Source: Couchioplanes caeruleus (GTDB taxonomy: Bacteria > Actinomycetota > Actinomycetes > Mycobacteriales > Micromonosporaceae). Taken from it: a stretch of DNA of 64,000 nucleotides. The position numbers were made by a program, and so were the translations under genes. The stretch covers positions 3,968,001-4,032,000 of the forward strand of contig NZ_RJKL01000001.1 in assembly GCF_003751945.1 (NCBI RefSeq), in the 5' to 3' direction. Of the stretch, positions 27,764-36,165 are shown piece after piece (within the stretch, counting starts at the first letter, position 1; each line of letters opens with the position of its first letter). The notes below the pieces were generated by a model. It was given only the letters and a program-made list of their open reading frames with translations, did not search any database and was not told where the DNA came from.

Positions 27764-29044
27764 TCATACCGCAGGTGCAACCTTTGTCAGGCCGTTGATG
27801 ATGCGGTCCATCGCGTCTCCGTCCCGCGGATCCGTCAGATTGGCGAGCAGCTTGAGCACGAAGCGCATCAGGGTCGGATGCGGCATGCCGTGCTTGGTGG
27901 CGATCCGCATGATCTGCGGATTGCCGATGAGCTTCACGAACACCCCGCCGAGCCGGTAGTACCCGCCGAAGCGGACCTTCAACTCGGCCGGATACGCGCG
28001 CAGGGCCCGCTCGCGGTCGGGGCCGGCGGCCCGGGCGAGCGCCTGGACGGCGACCTCCGCGGCCAGTTCGCCGGACTCCATCGCGTACGCGATGCCCTCG
28101 CCGTTCATGGGGTTGACCATGCCGCCCGAGTCGCCGACCAGCATCATGCCGCGCGTGTAGTGCGGCACCCGGTTGAAGCCCATGGGCAGGGCGGCGCCCA
28201 GGATCGGCCCGTCGGCGTTCTCCTCGCCGCGCATCCCCCAGTCCTCCGGCGTCGTGCCGAGCCAGTCGGTGAGCATCGCCCGGTAGTTCGTCTTGCCGAA
28301 GGCGCTGGACGAGTTGAGGATGCCGAGGCCCACATTGACCCGGCCGTCGCCGAGGCCGAAGATCCAGCCGTAGCCGGGCAGCAGCCGATCGCGGTCCTGC
28401 GCGCTGCGCAGCTCCAACCACGACTCGAGGTAGTCGTCCTCGGCTCGGGCCGGCGAGTGGAAGTAGCGCCGGACGGCCACGCCGATCGGCCGGTCGTCGC
28501 GCTTGGCGAGTCCCATGGCGAGCGGCAGCTTGCCGGACACGCCGTCCGCCGCGATGACCAGCGGGGCTCGATACTGGACGGGTTCCTTTCCGGGGCCCGC
28601 CTTGGCTTCCACGCCGATGGCGTGGCCGTTGGCGTCCAGCACCGGACCGGTGACCGTGACGCCGGTGCGCAGCAGCGCGCCGGCTTCGACGGCCCGCTGG
28701 GCGAGCATGTCGTCGAAGTCGAGGCGGGTGCGCACGAGCCCGTAGTTGGGGAAGCTGGCGAGGTCGGGCCAGTCAAGCTCGAGGCGCACGCCGCCGCCGA
28801 TCACCCGCAGGCCGCGGTTCTGCAACCAGCCGGCCTTCTCGGACGTGTCGACGCCCATGCGCACGAGCTGCCGCACCGCCCTCGGAGTGAGGCCGTCGCC
28901 ACAAACCTTCTCCCGCGGGAACTGGGTCTTCTCGAGCAGCAGTACCCTCAACCCGTGCCTGGCCATGTGGTAGGCCGCGGCGGATCCACCCGGCCCGGCT
29001 CCGACCACGATCACGTCCGCCTCGTCGGCGACGATCCCGTTCAC
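27764..29044 (-). CDS. Geranylgeranyl reductase family flavoprotein (MenJ-like menaquinone reductase)
   Basis: This 426-residue FAD protein has the N-terminal dinucleotide motif VIVVGAGPGGSAAAYHMARHG, CGDGLTPRAV near residue 50, and the second FAD motif GMMLVGDSGGMVNPMNGEGIAYAMESG near residue 305. The family reduces double bonds in isoprenoid chains. In mycobacteria the homolog MenJ saturates one menaquinone isoprene unit. Its place directly upstream of nuoA and after menG strongly suggests menaquinone as substrate here, an inference. GTG at 29044 has GGAGGTGA 4 bases upstream. A near-consensus Rex operator lies 25 bases before the start. Confidence 0.88.
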   Translation of the reverse strand: MNGIVADEADVIVVGAGPGGSAAAYHMARHGLRVLLLEKTQFPREKVCGDGLTPRAVRQLVRMGVDTSEKAGWLQNRGLRVIGGGVRLELDWPDLASFPNYGLVRTRLDFDDMLAQRAVEAGALLRTGVTVTGPVLDANGHAIGVEAKAGPGKEPVQYRAPLVIAADGVSGKLPLAMGLAKRDDRPIGVAVRRYFHSPARAEDDYLESWLELRSAQDRDRLLPGYGWIFGLGDGRVNVGLGILNSSSAFGKTNYRAMLTDWLGTTPEDWGMRGEENADGPILGAALPMGFNRVPHYTRGMMLVGDSGGMVNPMNGEGIAYAMESGELAAEVAVQALARAAGPDRERALRAYPAELKVRFGGYYRLGGVFVKLIGNPQIMRIATKHGMPHPTLMRFVLKLLANLTDPRDGDAMDRIINGLTKVAPAV

Positions 29045-29068
29045 GGCTCACCTCCGTCTCGCGCGGGC

Positions 29069-29086
29069 TCGTGAAACAGTTCACAA
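29069..29086 (-). promoter_or_regulatory. Rex operator before the menaquinone reductase-nuo operon
   Basis: The 18-mer TCGTGAAACAGTTCACAA differs from the Rex consensus TTGTGAA-N4-TTCACAA at one position. It is 25 bases from the GTG of the reductase gene and so probably overlaps the promoter. Rex is a repressor released by high NADH/NAD+ and controls nuo and cyd genes in Streptomyces. Confidence 0.7.
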
Positions 29087-29131
29087 GCCAGCCCAGTCCG
29101 GAGTCTAAGACCGGCATTGAAGCGGATTAGG

Positions 29132-29147
29132 GTTAGGGAACCCTAAC
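29132..29147. promoter_or_regulatory. 16-bp palindrome upstream of the reductase promoter
   Basis: GTTAGGG-AA-CCCTAAC is a perfect inverted repeat, extended on the left by another TTAGGG. It overlaps the stop codon of the small acidic protein and lies 88 bases before the reductase start. It may be a second operator; the regulator is unknown. Confidence 0.4.
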
Positions 29148-29436
29148 TATTTGCCGGCGAGGGAAGATCCGCCGAACTTTCGCTGCCCGCCTCGCGGAGC
29201 GCCCGATCCGCGACCTCTCGCGTAACTCCGTCCAGGTATTCCCGAAACGTACCGCCCAGGACCCGGTCCAGTTGCACGATCAGCTCATCCACCAGCCGCT
29301 GCGCCTGACCGGGATCGTGGGCGGCCACCGCGCGGATGCGGTTCGCCAGCTCCAGGGCCCGCCGTTCGCCCTCGTCCCGGTCGTCGATCGCGACATCGAT
29401 GTCCGAGTCGTCGACGAAAAGGTCGATAGTCGTCAT
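29143..29436 (-). CDS. Small acidic protein of unknown function
   Basis: This 97-residue protein starts at an ATG (29436) as MTTIDLFVDDSDIDVAIDDRDEG and is strongly acidic at the N-terminus. It continues with predicted helices (ALELANRIRAVAAHDPGQAQRLVDELIVQLDRVLGG) and a C-terminal polar tail. No signal peptide, membrane segment or known domain is recognised. Codon bias supports real coding. It sits between menG and the menaquinone reductase on the same strand, so it could be part of the quinone gene set, which is guilt by association only. Its stop codon is inside a 16-bp palindrome. Confidence 0.65.
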   Translation of the reverse strand: MTTIDLFVDDSDIDVAIDDRDEGERRALELANRIRAVAAHDPGQAQRLVDELIVQLDRVLGGTFREYLDGVTREVADRALREAGSESSADLPSPANS

Positions 29437-29506
29437 ACCCCGAGCTAACACCTCGGGCGGGACGAAATCGGGTGAACAGCTTTTTTTAGCTCTTCTCGGT
29501 TTCCAC

Positions 29507-29592
29507 CGCCGCTCAGCTTTTGGTGACGCCGCGGGAGCGGCTCAGCTCTTGGTCGCGCGGCGGAGGCGGCTCAGCTCTTGGTCGCGCGGTGG
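29507..29592. repeat. Three tandem copies of the menG 3' end
   Basis: On the minus strand the sequence GACCAAGAGCTGAGCCGCC, which contains the last menG codons and its TGA, is followed by a near-identical second copy and a diverged third copy (ACCAAAAGCTGAGCGG). The unit is about 29-31 bp. The tract lies just downstream of the real menG stop. Confidence 0.75.
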
Positions 29593-30266
29593 AGGGCGAC
29601 GATGCCGCCGCTGAGATTGCGCCAGGCGACCCGGTCCCACGGCCCGACCCCGGCGATGCGGGCGGCGAGTGCCTCCTGGTCCGGCCAGGCCCGGATCGAC
29701 TCGGCGAGATACACGTACGCGTCCGGGTTGCTGGAGACCCCGCGCGCCACCGCCGGGAGGCTGCGCATCAGGTACGACATGTAGACCGTACGGAAGGCAG
29801 CGTTCGTCGGGCTGCTGAACTCGCACACCACCAGCCGGCCGCCCGGCCGCACGACCCGCGCCAGTTCGCGCAGCGCCGCGTCGGTGTCGACGACGTTGCG
29901 CAGCGCGAAGGAGATCGTGACGGCGTCGAAGGCCTCGTCGGCGAACGGCAGCCGCAGCGCGTCCCCGGCGACCAGCGGAACGTCCCGGCGCACCCGGCGC
30001 CCCGCCCGCAGCATGCCGGTCGAGAGGTCGGCGCCGACCGCGAAGGCTCCGGAGCGGCCCAGCTCCTCGGTCGATACGCCGGTGCCGGCGCCAACGTCCA
30101 GGACCCGCTCCCCCGGCCGCAGGCCCAGCGCGGTGCGGGTCGCCCGGCGCCAGCCGCGGTCCTGCCCGAAGGAGAGCACGGTGTTGGTGAGGTCGTACCG
30201 CTCGGCCACGCCGTCGAACATCTCGGCGACCTCGTGCGGCTGCTTGTCCAGGTCTGCGCGCGTCAC
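29571..30266 (-). CDS. menG: Demethylmenaquinone methyltransferase
   Basis: This 231-residue SAM-dependent methyltransferase of the UbiE/MenG family performs the final ring methylation of menaquinone. It has the family N-terminus [25 protein letters not shown], motif [14 protein letters not shown] near residue 56, and the UbiE signature [13 protein letters not shown] near residue 114. GTG at 30266 gives the usual length. Menaquinone is the only quinone expected in actinobacteria, so the MenG reading is preferred over UbiE. It ends in ATKS, a sequence repeated downstream as DNA copies. Confidence 0.93.
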   Translation of the reverse strand: MTRADLDKQPHEVAEMFDGVAERYDLTNTVLSFGQDRGWRRATRTALGLRPGERVLDVGAGTGVSTEELGRSGAFAVGADLSTGMLRAGRRVRRDVPLVAGDALRLPFADEAFDAVTISFALRNVVDTDAALRELARVVRPGGRLVVCEFSSPTNAAFRTVYMSYLMRSLPAVARGVSSNPDAYVYLAESIRAWPDQEALAARIAGVGPWDRVAWRNLSGGIVALHRATKS

Positions 30267-30293
30267 GCTGCCACTCTCTCACCGAGCGAAACA

Positions 30294-30327
30294 GAACGGG
30301 CGGGATGGTCACCCATCCCGCCCGTTC
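30294..30327 (-). terminator. Strong hairpin downstream of mqnC
   Basis: GAACGGGCGGGATGG and CCATCCCGCCCGTTC form a perfect 15-bp stem with the loop TCAC. It lies 28 bases before the menG start and about 270 bases after the mqnC stop. It probably separates the mqnC and menG transcripts, or could be an attenuator in the menG leader. The rest of this 328-base gap holds nothing I recognise. Confidence 0.7.
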
Positions 30328-30594
30328 CTTGTGCGTTATATATACGACCGCCATCGGTCGGGTCCGAACCCACCGCCGGCGGTCAGAGGCCTCGGCGACG
30401 CTTGAGTGTTGCGGGTGCTACCGGTTGTTACGCAGGCACCGTAACCAGCGAGAACACCGTCAGCCCAGAGACACGCGGGCCTCGTTATCGAGGAGCAATC
30501 CGCACCTCTCCGGTCCACTGACCCGCACCTGACCGATCGGCCGATCGGGCCTGCCGTACGGCCCATCGACACCCCTCAACGCACCGCCCGGCGG

Positions 30595-31824
30595 TCAGCC
30601 GGCGTCGACCAGCGGAAGGTTCTTGCGACCGCCCTCGGGCAGCGCGATGGACGAGAAGTGCGAGACCACGCGCTCGTCGGTGGGGTCGTCCGCCTCCGTG
30701 CGGTGCACCGCGAGGTGGCGGTAGAGGGTGTCGCGCTGAGCGGGGATGCGTCCCGCCGTACGGATCATCCAGATCAGCTCGTGCAGGTTCGACCGGTGCC
30801 GGGCGCCCGCCGAGGAGATGACGTTCTCCTCGAGCATGATCGAGCCGAGGTCGTCGACGCCAAGATGCAGCGACAGTTGGCCGACGTCCTTGCCCGTGGT
30901 CAGCCACGAGGCCTGCAGGTGGGCGATGTTGTCGAAGAACAGCCGGGACACCGCGATGAACCGCAGGTATTCCATGGTGGTCGCCTGGGTGCGGCCCTTG
31001 AGGTGGTTGTTCTCCGGCTGGTACGTCCACGGGATGAACGCCCGGAAGCCGCCCACGCCGCCGGCCGCCTCGACGGGCGAGTCCACGTACCCGTTGGCGA
31101 CGGCCAGGTCCTGCACCTCGCGGATCATCCGGATGTGCTCGATGCGTTCGGCGTTGGTCTCGCCCGTACCCATCATCATGGTCGCGGTGGAGCTCAGCCC
31201 GTTGCGGTGGGCGACCGCCATGACCTCCAGCCAGCGCGCGCCGGACTCCTTCAGCGGGGCGATCGCGGTGCGCGGGCGCTCGGGCAGCATCTCCGCGCCG
31301 GCGCCCGCGATGGAGTCCAGCCCGGCGGCCTTGATCCGCACGACCGCATCCTCGATGGAGACGCCGGAGACCTTGGCCATGTGCAGGATCTCGCTGGGCC
31401 CGATGGAGTGGATGGCGAGCCGCGGGTAGGCCGCCTTGACCGAGGAGAAGAGGTTCTCGTAGTACTCGACGCCATAGTCGGGGTGGTGCCCGCCCTGCAA
31501 CATCACCTGGGTGGCGCCGAGCTCGACGGCCTCGCCGCACCGGTGAAGGATCTCCTCCATCGGGTGTGACCAGCCCTCTTTGTGCTTCGGCGCGCGGTAG
31601 AAGGCGCAGAACTTGCAGGCGGTGACGCAGACGTTCGTGTAATTGATGTTGCGATCGATCAGGTACGTGACGATGCCGTCCGGGAAACGCCGCCGTCGGA
31701 CGGCGTCCGCCGCCTCGCCCAGGGCGTGGAACGGCGCGTCGGTGTAGAGCAGCAGGGCCTCGTCGGGCGTGATCCGCCCGCCGTCGGCACCCCGCTGCAG
31801 AATGCTGTCGATCTCCGCGTTCAC
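30595..31824 (-). CDS. mqnC: Cyclic dehypoxanthinyl futalosine synthase
   Basis: This 409-residue radical SAM enzyme cyclises dehypoxanthine futalosine in the futalosine pathway to menaquinone. The CX3CX2C cluster motif is NVCVTACKFCAFY near residue 62. MqnC features include LQGGHHPDYGVEYYE, MMMGTGETNAERIEHIRMIREVQD and WTYQPENNHL. The GTG at 31824 has GAGG 8 bases upstream; the GTG two codons earlier is too close to that site. It is distinguished from MqnE by the cysteine context and length. MqnA and MqnE are elsewhere in this window. Confidence 0.94.
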   Translation of the reverse strand: MNAEIDSILQRGADGGRITPDEALLLYTDAPFHALGEAADAVRRRRFPDGIVTYLIDRNINYTNVCVTACKFCAFYRAPKHKEGWSHPMEEILHRCGEAVELGATQVMLQGGHHPDYGVEYYENLFSSVKAAYPRLAIHSIGPSEILHMAKVSGVSIEDAVVRIKAAGLDSIAGAGAEMLPERPRTAIAPLKESGARWLEVMAVAHRNGLSSTATMMMGTGETNAERIEHIRMIREVQDLAVANGYVDSPVEAAGGVGGFRAFIPWTYQPENNHLKGRTQATTMEYLRFIAVSRLFFDNIAHLQASWLTTGKDVGQLSLHLGVDDLGSIMLEENVISSAGARHRSNLHELIWMIRTAGRIPAQRDTLYRHLAVHRTEADDPTDERVVSHFSSIALPEGGRKNLPLVDAG

Positions 31825-31863
31825 CGTCACGCCTCGAAGACTACGTCCCCCCGCCACCGACGG

Positions 31864-32616
31864 TCAGCGGCGAGGGTCACTGCTCGGTTCGATGATCGCC
31901 GCAAGTCCGTCGAGCACCCGCGCCAACCCGAACGCATAGGCGTGCTCGGCGTTGAAGGCCGCACCCAGCTCGGCTCCCGCCGCCTCCCCCACCTGCACGG
32001 CCAGGGGGTAACGATGCCGGTCGAACACCTTCTCCAGCAGCGGGCCGCTCTCCTCCCACCACTGCGCGTCGGTCTGATCGGTACGCTCGGCGACCGCCCG
32101 CGCCTCGGCCGCCGCCCGGCACGAGTGCTGCACGAATCCCAGCAGGAAGGTCAGCGCGGAGTCGGTCTCCACCTCGCTGAGCCCGGAGCCGTGGAAAGCG
32201 CCGAGCTCGTGCTCGTACTTCGCCATGAGGCCCGGTCCGAGCGGCGGCCGGCTCGCCGAGAGCTCCGCGGCCCACGGATGCTCGTCGTAGAGCCGGCGGT
32301 TCTCCGCCGCCACCGCCACGACCCGCTCGCGCCAGCCGGCCGCTTCCTCCCGCGAGCGCGGCATCCGCAGGTAGAGCGCGTCCAGCATGAGATCAAGAAG
32401 GGCCGCTTTGTCGGGTACGTACGTGTACAGCGTCATGGGCACCACGCCGAGCTCCTGGGCCACCCGCCGCATGCTGACCGCGTCGAGCCCCTCGGCGTCG
32501 GCGAGCGCGATGGCGGCGTCGACGACCTGAGTCAGCGTCAGTCCCTTCCGGCGCCCACGCCGGCTCTGCGGCTCCTCGAACCACAGCAAATCGATCGTGC
32601 GTCGCGCCTCCGCCAC
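31864..32616 (-). CDS. TetR family regulator (TetR_C class)
   Basis: This 250-residue regulator has an N-terminal helix-turn-helix: GLTLTQVVDAAIALADAEGLDAVSMRRVAQELGVVPMTLYTYVPDK is spread over about residues 22-68. Its C-terminal domain is of the tetracycline-repressor type (PF02909-like), with LGFVQHSCRAAAEARA. The GTG at 32616 has AAAGGA upstream. It diverges from a VOC-family gene 70 bases away, the classic layout of a repressor controlling a detoxification gene and itself. The ligand is unknown. Confidence 0.9.
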   Translation of the reverse strand: MAEARRTIDLLWFEEPQSRRGRRKGLTLTQVVDAAIALADAEGLDAVSMRRVAQELGVVPMTLYTYVPDKAALLDLMLDALYLRMPRSREEAAGWRERVVAVAAENRRLYDEHPWAAELSASRPPLGPGLMAKYEHELGAFHGSGLSEVETDSALTFLLGFVQHSCRAAAEARAVAERTDQTDAQWWEESGPLLEKVFDRHRYPLAVQVGEAAGAELGAAFNAEHAYAFGLARVLDGLAAIIEPSSDPRR

Positions 32617-32633
32617 GGAGTTGCCATCCTTTC

Positions 32634-32657
32634 TTGTACGGTGTATCTTATACGGCG
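32634..32657. promoter_or_regulatory. Likely TetR operator in the divergent promoter
   Basis: Imperfect inverted and direct elements TACGGTGTAT and TTATACGGCG adjoin around 32638-32657, with GTAT-CT-TATAC-like symmetry at the centre. On the minus strand TATAAG in this stretch can serve as the -10 of the TetR gene. This is the only symmetric sequence in the 70-base gap. Confidence 0.45.
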
Positions 32658-32686
32658 TCCAGAAAGTCGCAGACCCTGGAGGCACC

Positions 32687-33067
32687 ATGCGCATCTCTTC
32701 GTCCGCCGTCTCACTCACCGTCGACGACGTCCCCGCCTCCAGCAAGTTTCTCGCCACCCATTTCGGCTTCACCGAGCGGATGTCGGCCGACGGCTTCGCT
32801 TCCCTCGGCCGGGACGACGCCGCGATGGACGTGATCTTCCTGCGACGCGGCCTGGAGATCCTGCCCGAGGAGCTGCGCGATCGCCCTGCCTGCGGCACCA
32901 TCGTCGCGTTCGTGGTCGACGACCTCGCGGCCGAGCACGAGCGCCTCCAGGCCGAGGGCGCGCCGATCACTTTGCCCCCGAGAGAGGAGCCCTGGGGCGA
33001 GCGCCTGTTCATGGTCACCGACCCGAACGGCATCGTCTACGAGCTGGTCGAGTGGGCCACGCCGTGA
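32687..33067 (+). CDS. VOC (glyoxalase/bleomycin resistance) family protein
   Basis: This 126-residue single-domain vicinal-oxygen-chelate protein contains the typical betaalphabetabetabeta pattern from MRISSSAVSLTVDDVPASSKFLATHFGF to LFMVTDPNGIVYELVEWA. GGAGG lies 4 bases before the ATG at 32687. Members bind metals and act as glyoxalases, dioxygenases or drug-binding proteins; sequence alone does not say which. The divergent TetR gene is its likely repressor, suggesting inducible protection against a small molecule. Confidence 0.88.
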   Translation: MRISSSAVSLTVDDVPASSKFLATHFGFTERMSADGFASLGRDDAAMDVIFLRRGLEILPEELRDRPACGTIVAFVVDDLAAEHERLQAEGAPITLPPREEPWGERLFMVTDPNGIVYELVEWATP

Positions 33068-33122
33068 GCTCCGGGACGCCCCGGTCGTTAATCTCGATGG
33101 GTCGATCGAAATCGGAGTCGCA

Positions 33123-36100
33123 TTGCTCGTCGTACATGGCGTCTGGGTCGCCGGTGAGTCCGCACCGGGACGGCTGGTGCTCTGGGCGGAGGACCCCGCC
33201 CTCCCCCTGACCGCAAGCTCCCGGGCACGACGCCGTCCGCATCCCTTCGCCGCCCCCGCCGCCGCCCTCTCGGCGGCCCTGACCGGTTCCTCCGACGACG
33301 TCCGCGACGCTCTCGCCAAGGCCGACGAGTCCGTCCTGACCCTGCGGCTTCCCGGCACGTCGAAGGGTCCGCTGCCCTCACCGGAAACCGGCAGCGAGGC
33401 GCCGCCCCGGGGGCTGCGCCTGGCGCAGTGGGAGACGCCGGCGCTGGTGTTGCCGGGCGATCAGGCCCTCGGCGCGCTCGGCGCGCTCACCGAGCCCGAT
33501 CCGGACGGTCCGTGGACGGCGGCCGCTTCCCTGCGCTATCTCTCCCTCCTGGCCGGGCACGCCTGCGACCTGGCCCGCCGCGGCCGCATGCTGCCCCAGC
33601 TCGTGCTCGAGGCGGGTGTGCACACCGCGCGCTGGCGGCCGGTCCTGACCGGCGCCGACGCCGCGGCCTTCCGAGAGTTCGCCGAGGCGATGCCGCCCGT
33701 CTGCCGCGCCTCGGCGCAACCGGAGGCGGGGGCGGCCCGCACCCTCCGCGACGCGCTGCACGCCCTGCTCGACGCCTCGGCGCGCACGCTGATGCCCGAG
33801 AGGCTGCTCGTCGGGATGCGGCCCGGGCTCAGGGCACCGCTCCCCGACCGGTGGATCGCCGCCCTCACCGCGGCCGACCCCACCCTGCCCGGAGCGAGCG
33901 CCGCCGACGCGGCCGAGCTGAGCCGCCCTCTCGAGAGCTGGCTGCGCGCCGCGCACGACGCGAACGGGCCGGTTCGGGTCAGCTTCCGGCTCGTCGAGCC
34001 GGTACCGGGCGAGGACGACTGGGCGCTCGGGTTCGCGCTGCAGTCGGCCGACGATCCGAGCCTCTATCTGCCCGCGGAGGAGTTGTGGTCCGGCGCGCGC
34101 ATGCCGGGCCTGACCGGCCGGGCCGACGAGACGCTGCTGGCCGGCCTGGGCCGCGCGGTCCGGCTCTTTCCCGCGCTGCACGAGGCGCTGCTCGGGGCCC
34201 AGCCGCAGGGCATGGCGCTCAGCACGACGGAGGCACACGAGTTCCTCAGGCAGGCGGCGCCTCTGCTCCAGGCGGCCGGCTTCGGCGTGCAGTTGCCGGC
34301 CTGGGCCGGACGCAAGGCGGTCGGGCTCAAGCTGACCACCCGCACCAAGAGCACGTCGCCGAAGGGACGGGCCGCCGCCGACTCCGGGTTCGGGCTGGAG
34401 GAGCTGGTCGACTTCCGGATCGACCTGGTCATCGGGGACGGCACGGTCAGCGCCGAGGAGCTGGCCGAGCTGGCCCGGCTGAAGGTTCCGCTCGTGCGGG
34501 TGCGCGGCCAGTGGGTCGAGCTCGACGACCGGCAGCTCAAGGCGGCACTGAAGGCTGTGAGCCGCCGGCGCGAGGGCGAGCTGACGGTCGGCGAGGTGCT
34601 CCAGCAGGTGGCCGACGGGGGCGACGAGGATCTGCCGCTCGTCGACGTGGACGCCGACGGGCGGCTCGGCGACCTCATCTCCGGAGAGGCGGCCCAGCGG
34701 TTGACGCCCATTGCCACGCCCGCGGATTTCCAGGGAGTGCTGCGGCCGTACCAGGAGCGGGGTCTGTCCTGGCTCTTCTTCCTCGCGCGGCTGGGGCTCG
34801 GGGGCATCCTGGCCGACGACATGGGCCTCGGCAAGACCGCGCAGACGCTGTCGCTGCTGCTGACCGAGCGGGCGGAGGGACAGAAGCCGGCGCCGACGCT
34901 GCTGATCTGTCCAATGTCTCTGGTGAGCAACTGGCAGAAGGAGGCGGCACGCTTCGCCCCCCGGCTGCGGGTGCATGTGCATCACGGCGGCACGCGCAAG
35001 CGCGACGACGAGTTCCTGACCGCCGTACGCGAGGCGGACGTCGTGGTCACGACATACGGCACCGCACTCCGTGACCTCGGCGTCCTGCGGGATGTCCACT
35101 GGGGACGGGTGGTCTGCGACGAGGCGCAAGCCATCAAGAACAGCGGCACCCGGCAGGCGCAGGCGGTGCGGGCGATTCCGGCGCGCACGCGGCTCGCGCT
35201 CACCGGAACCCCCGTGGAGAACCATCTCGCGGAGCTGTGGTCCATCATGGAGTTCGCCAACCCCGGGTTGCTCGGGCCGGTGAAACGCTTCCGCAAGCGA
35301 TTCCAGGAGCCGATCGAGGTGCGTGGCGACGCCGACGCGACGGTGGCGCTCAAGCGGGCAACCGGTCCGTTCGTGCTGCGCCGCCTCAAGACCGACAAGT
35401 CGATCATCTCCGACCTCCCGGAGAAGAACGAGATGAAGGTGTGGTGCACCCTCACCGCCGAGCAGGCCACGCTCTATCAGGCCGTCGTCGAGGACATGAT
35501 GGCGGTGATCGAAGGCAGCGAGGGCATTCAGCGGCGCGGCAACGTGATCGCTGCGATGACCAAGCTGAAGCAGGTGTGTAACCATCCCGCGCATCTCCTC
35601 AAGGACGGCTCCCGCCTGCCGGGCCGATCCGGCAAGCTCGCCCGCCTCGAGGAGCTGACCGAGGAGATCGTCGACGAGGGCGACAAGGCACTCATCTTCA
35701 CGCAGTATGCCGAGTTCGGCGCGATGCTCCAGCCCTATCTGGCCGCCCACGTCGACCGACCGGTGCTCTGGCTCCATGGTGGACTTTCGAAGGGCAAGCG
35801 TGACGAGCTGGTCGAGCGCTTCCAGGCGGACGCGGAGCCGATGTTGTTCCTGCTTTCCCTCAAGGCCGCGGGCACAGGCCTCAACCTGACGGCGGCCAAC
35901 CACGTCATCCACGTGGATCGGTGGTGGAATCCGGCGGTGGAGGACCAGGCCACCGACCGCGCCTTCCGCATTGGACAGTCACGCAACGTGCAGGTGCGCA
36001 AGTTCATCTGCACGGGAACGCTCGAAGAGAAGATCGATGCCATGATCGAGCGCAAGAAGGCATTGGCCTCCACAGTGGTCGGCGCGGGCGAGGACTGGGT

Positions 36101-36164
36101 CACCGACCTTTCCACCGATCAGCTCCGCGAGTTGTTCGCCCTGGACCCCGTGGCGGTGAGCTGA
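33123..36164 (+). CDS. SNF2/HepA-family DEXQ helicase-like ATPase
   Basis: This 1013-residue protein has an N-terminal regulatory region (about 1-530) with the bacterial SNF2 helicase-associated domain. The SNF2 motor follows: motif I ILADDMGLGKTAQT (near residue 565), motif II VVCDEAQAIKN (near 663), LTGTPVENHLAELW. The C-terminal helicase lobe has ALIFTQYAEFG and DQATDRAFRIGQSRNVQV. These are DNA translocases that remodel protein-DNA complexes. The start is a TTG at 33123 with CGGAG 7 bases upstream; no better start occurs nearby. It is followed one base later by a SWIM zinc-finger gene, a pairing seen widely in actinobacteria, indicating a two-component machine. No substrate is known. Confidence 0.9.
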   Translation: MLVVHGVWVAGESAPGRLVLWAEDPALPLTASSRARRRPHPFAAPAAALSAALTGSSDDVRDALAKADESVLTLRLPGTSKGPLPSPETGSEAPPRGLRLAQWETPALVLPGDQALGALGALTEPDPDGPWTAAASLRYLSLLAGHACDLARRGRMLPQLVLEAGVHTARWRPVLTGADAAAFREFAEAMPPVCRASAQPEAGAARTLRDALHALLDASARTLMPERLLVGMRPGLRAPLPDRWIAALTAADPTLPGASAADAAELSRPLESWLRAAHDANGPVRVSFRLVEPVPGEDDWALGFALQSADDPSLYLPAEELWSGARMPGLTGRADETLLAGLGRAVRLFPALHEALLGAQPQGMALSTTEAHEFLRQAAPLLQAAGFGVQLPAWAGRKAVGLKLTTRTKSTSPKGRAAADSGFGLEELVDFRIDLVIGDGTVSAEELAELARLKVPLVRVRGQWVELDDRQLKAALKAVSRRREGELTVGEVLQQVADGGDEDLPLVDVDADGRLGDLISGEAAQRLTPIATPADFQGVLRPYQERGLSWLFFLARLGLGGILADDMGLGKTAQTLSLLLTERAEGQKPAPTLLICPMSLVSNWQKEAARFAPRLRVHVHHGGTRKRDDEFLTAVREADVVVTTYGTALRDLGVLRDVHWGRVVCDEAQAIKNSGTRQAQAVRAIPARTRLALTGTPVENHLAELWSIMEFANPGLLGPVKRFRKRFQEPIEVRGDADATVALKRATGPFVLRRLKTDKSIISDLPEKNEMKVWCTLTAEQATLYQAVVEDMMAVIEGSEGIQRRGNVIAAMTKLKQVCNHPAHLLKDGSRLPGRSGKLARLEELTEEIVDEGDKALIFTQYAEFGAMLQPYLAAHVDRPVLWLHGGLSKGKRDELVERFQADAEPMLFLLSLKAAGTGLNLTAANHVIHVDRWWNPAVEDQATDRAFRIGQSRNVQVRKFICTGTLEEKIDAMIERKKALASTVVGAGEDWVTDLSTDQLRELFALDPVAVS

Positions 36165-36165
36165 C

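Noticed and set aside
29478..29495. T-run hairpin AGCTTTTTTTAGCT as a terminator of menG
   Set aside because: The stem is only four bases and the T tract lies in the loop, so I do not call it a terminator.
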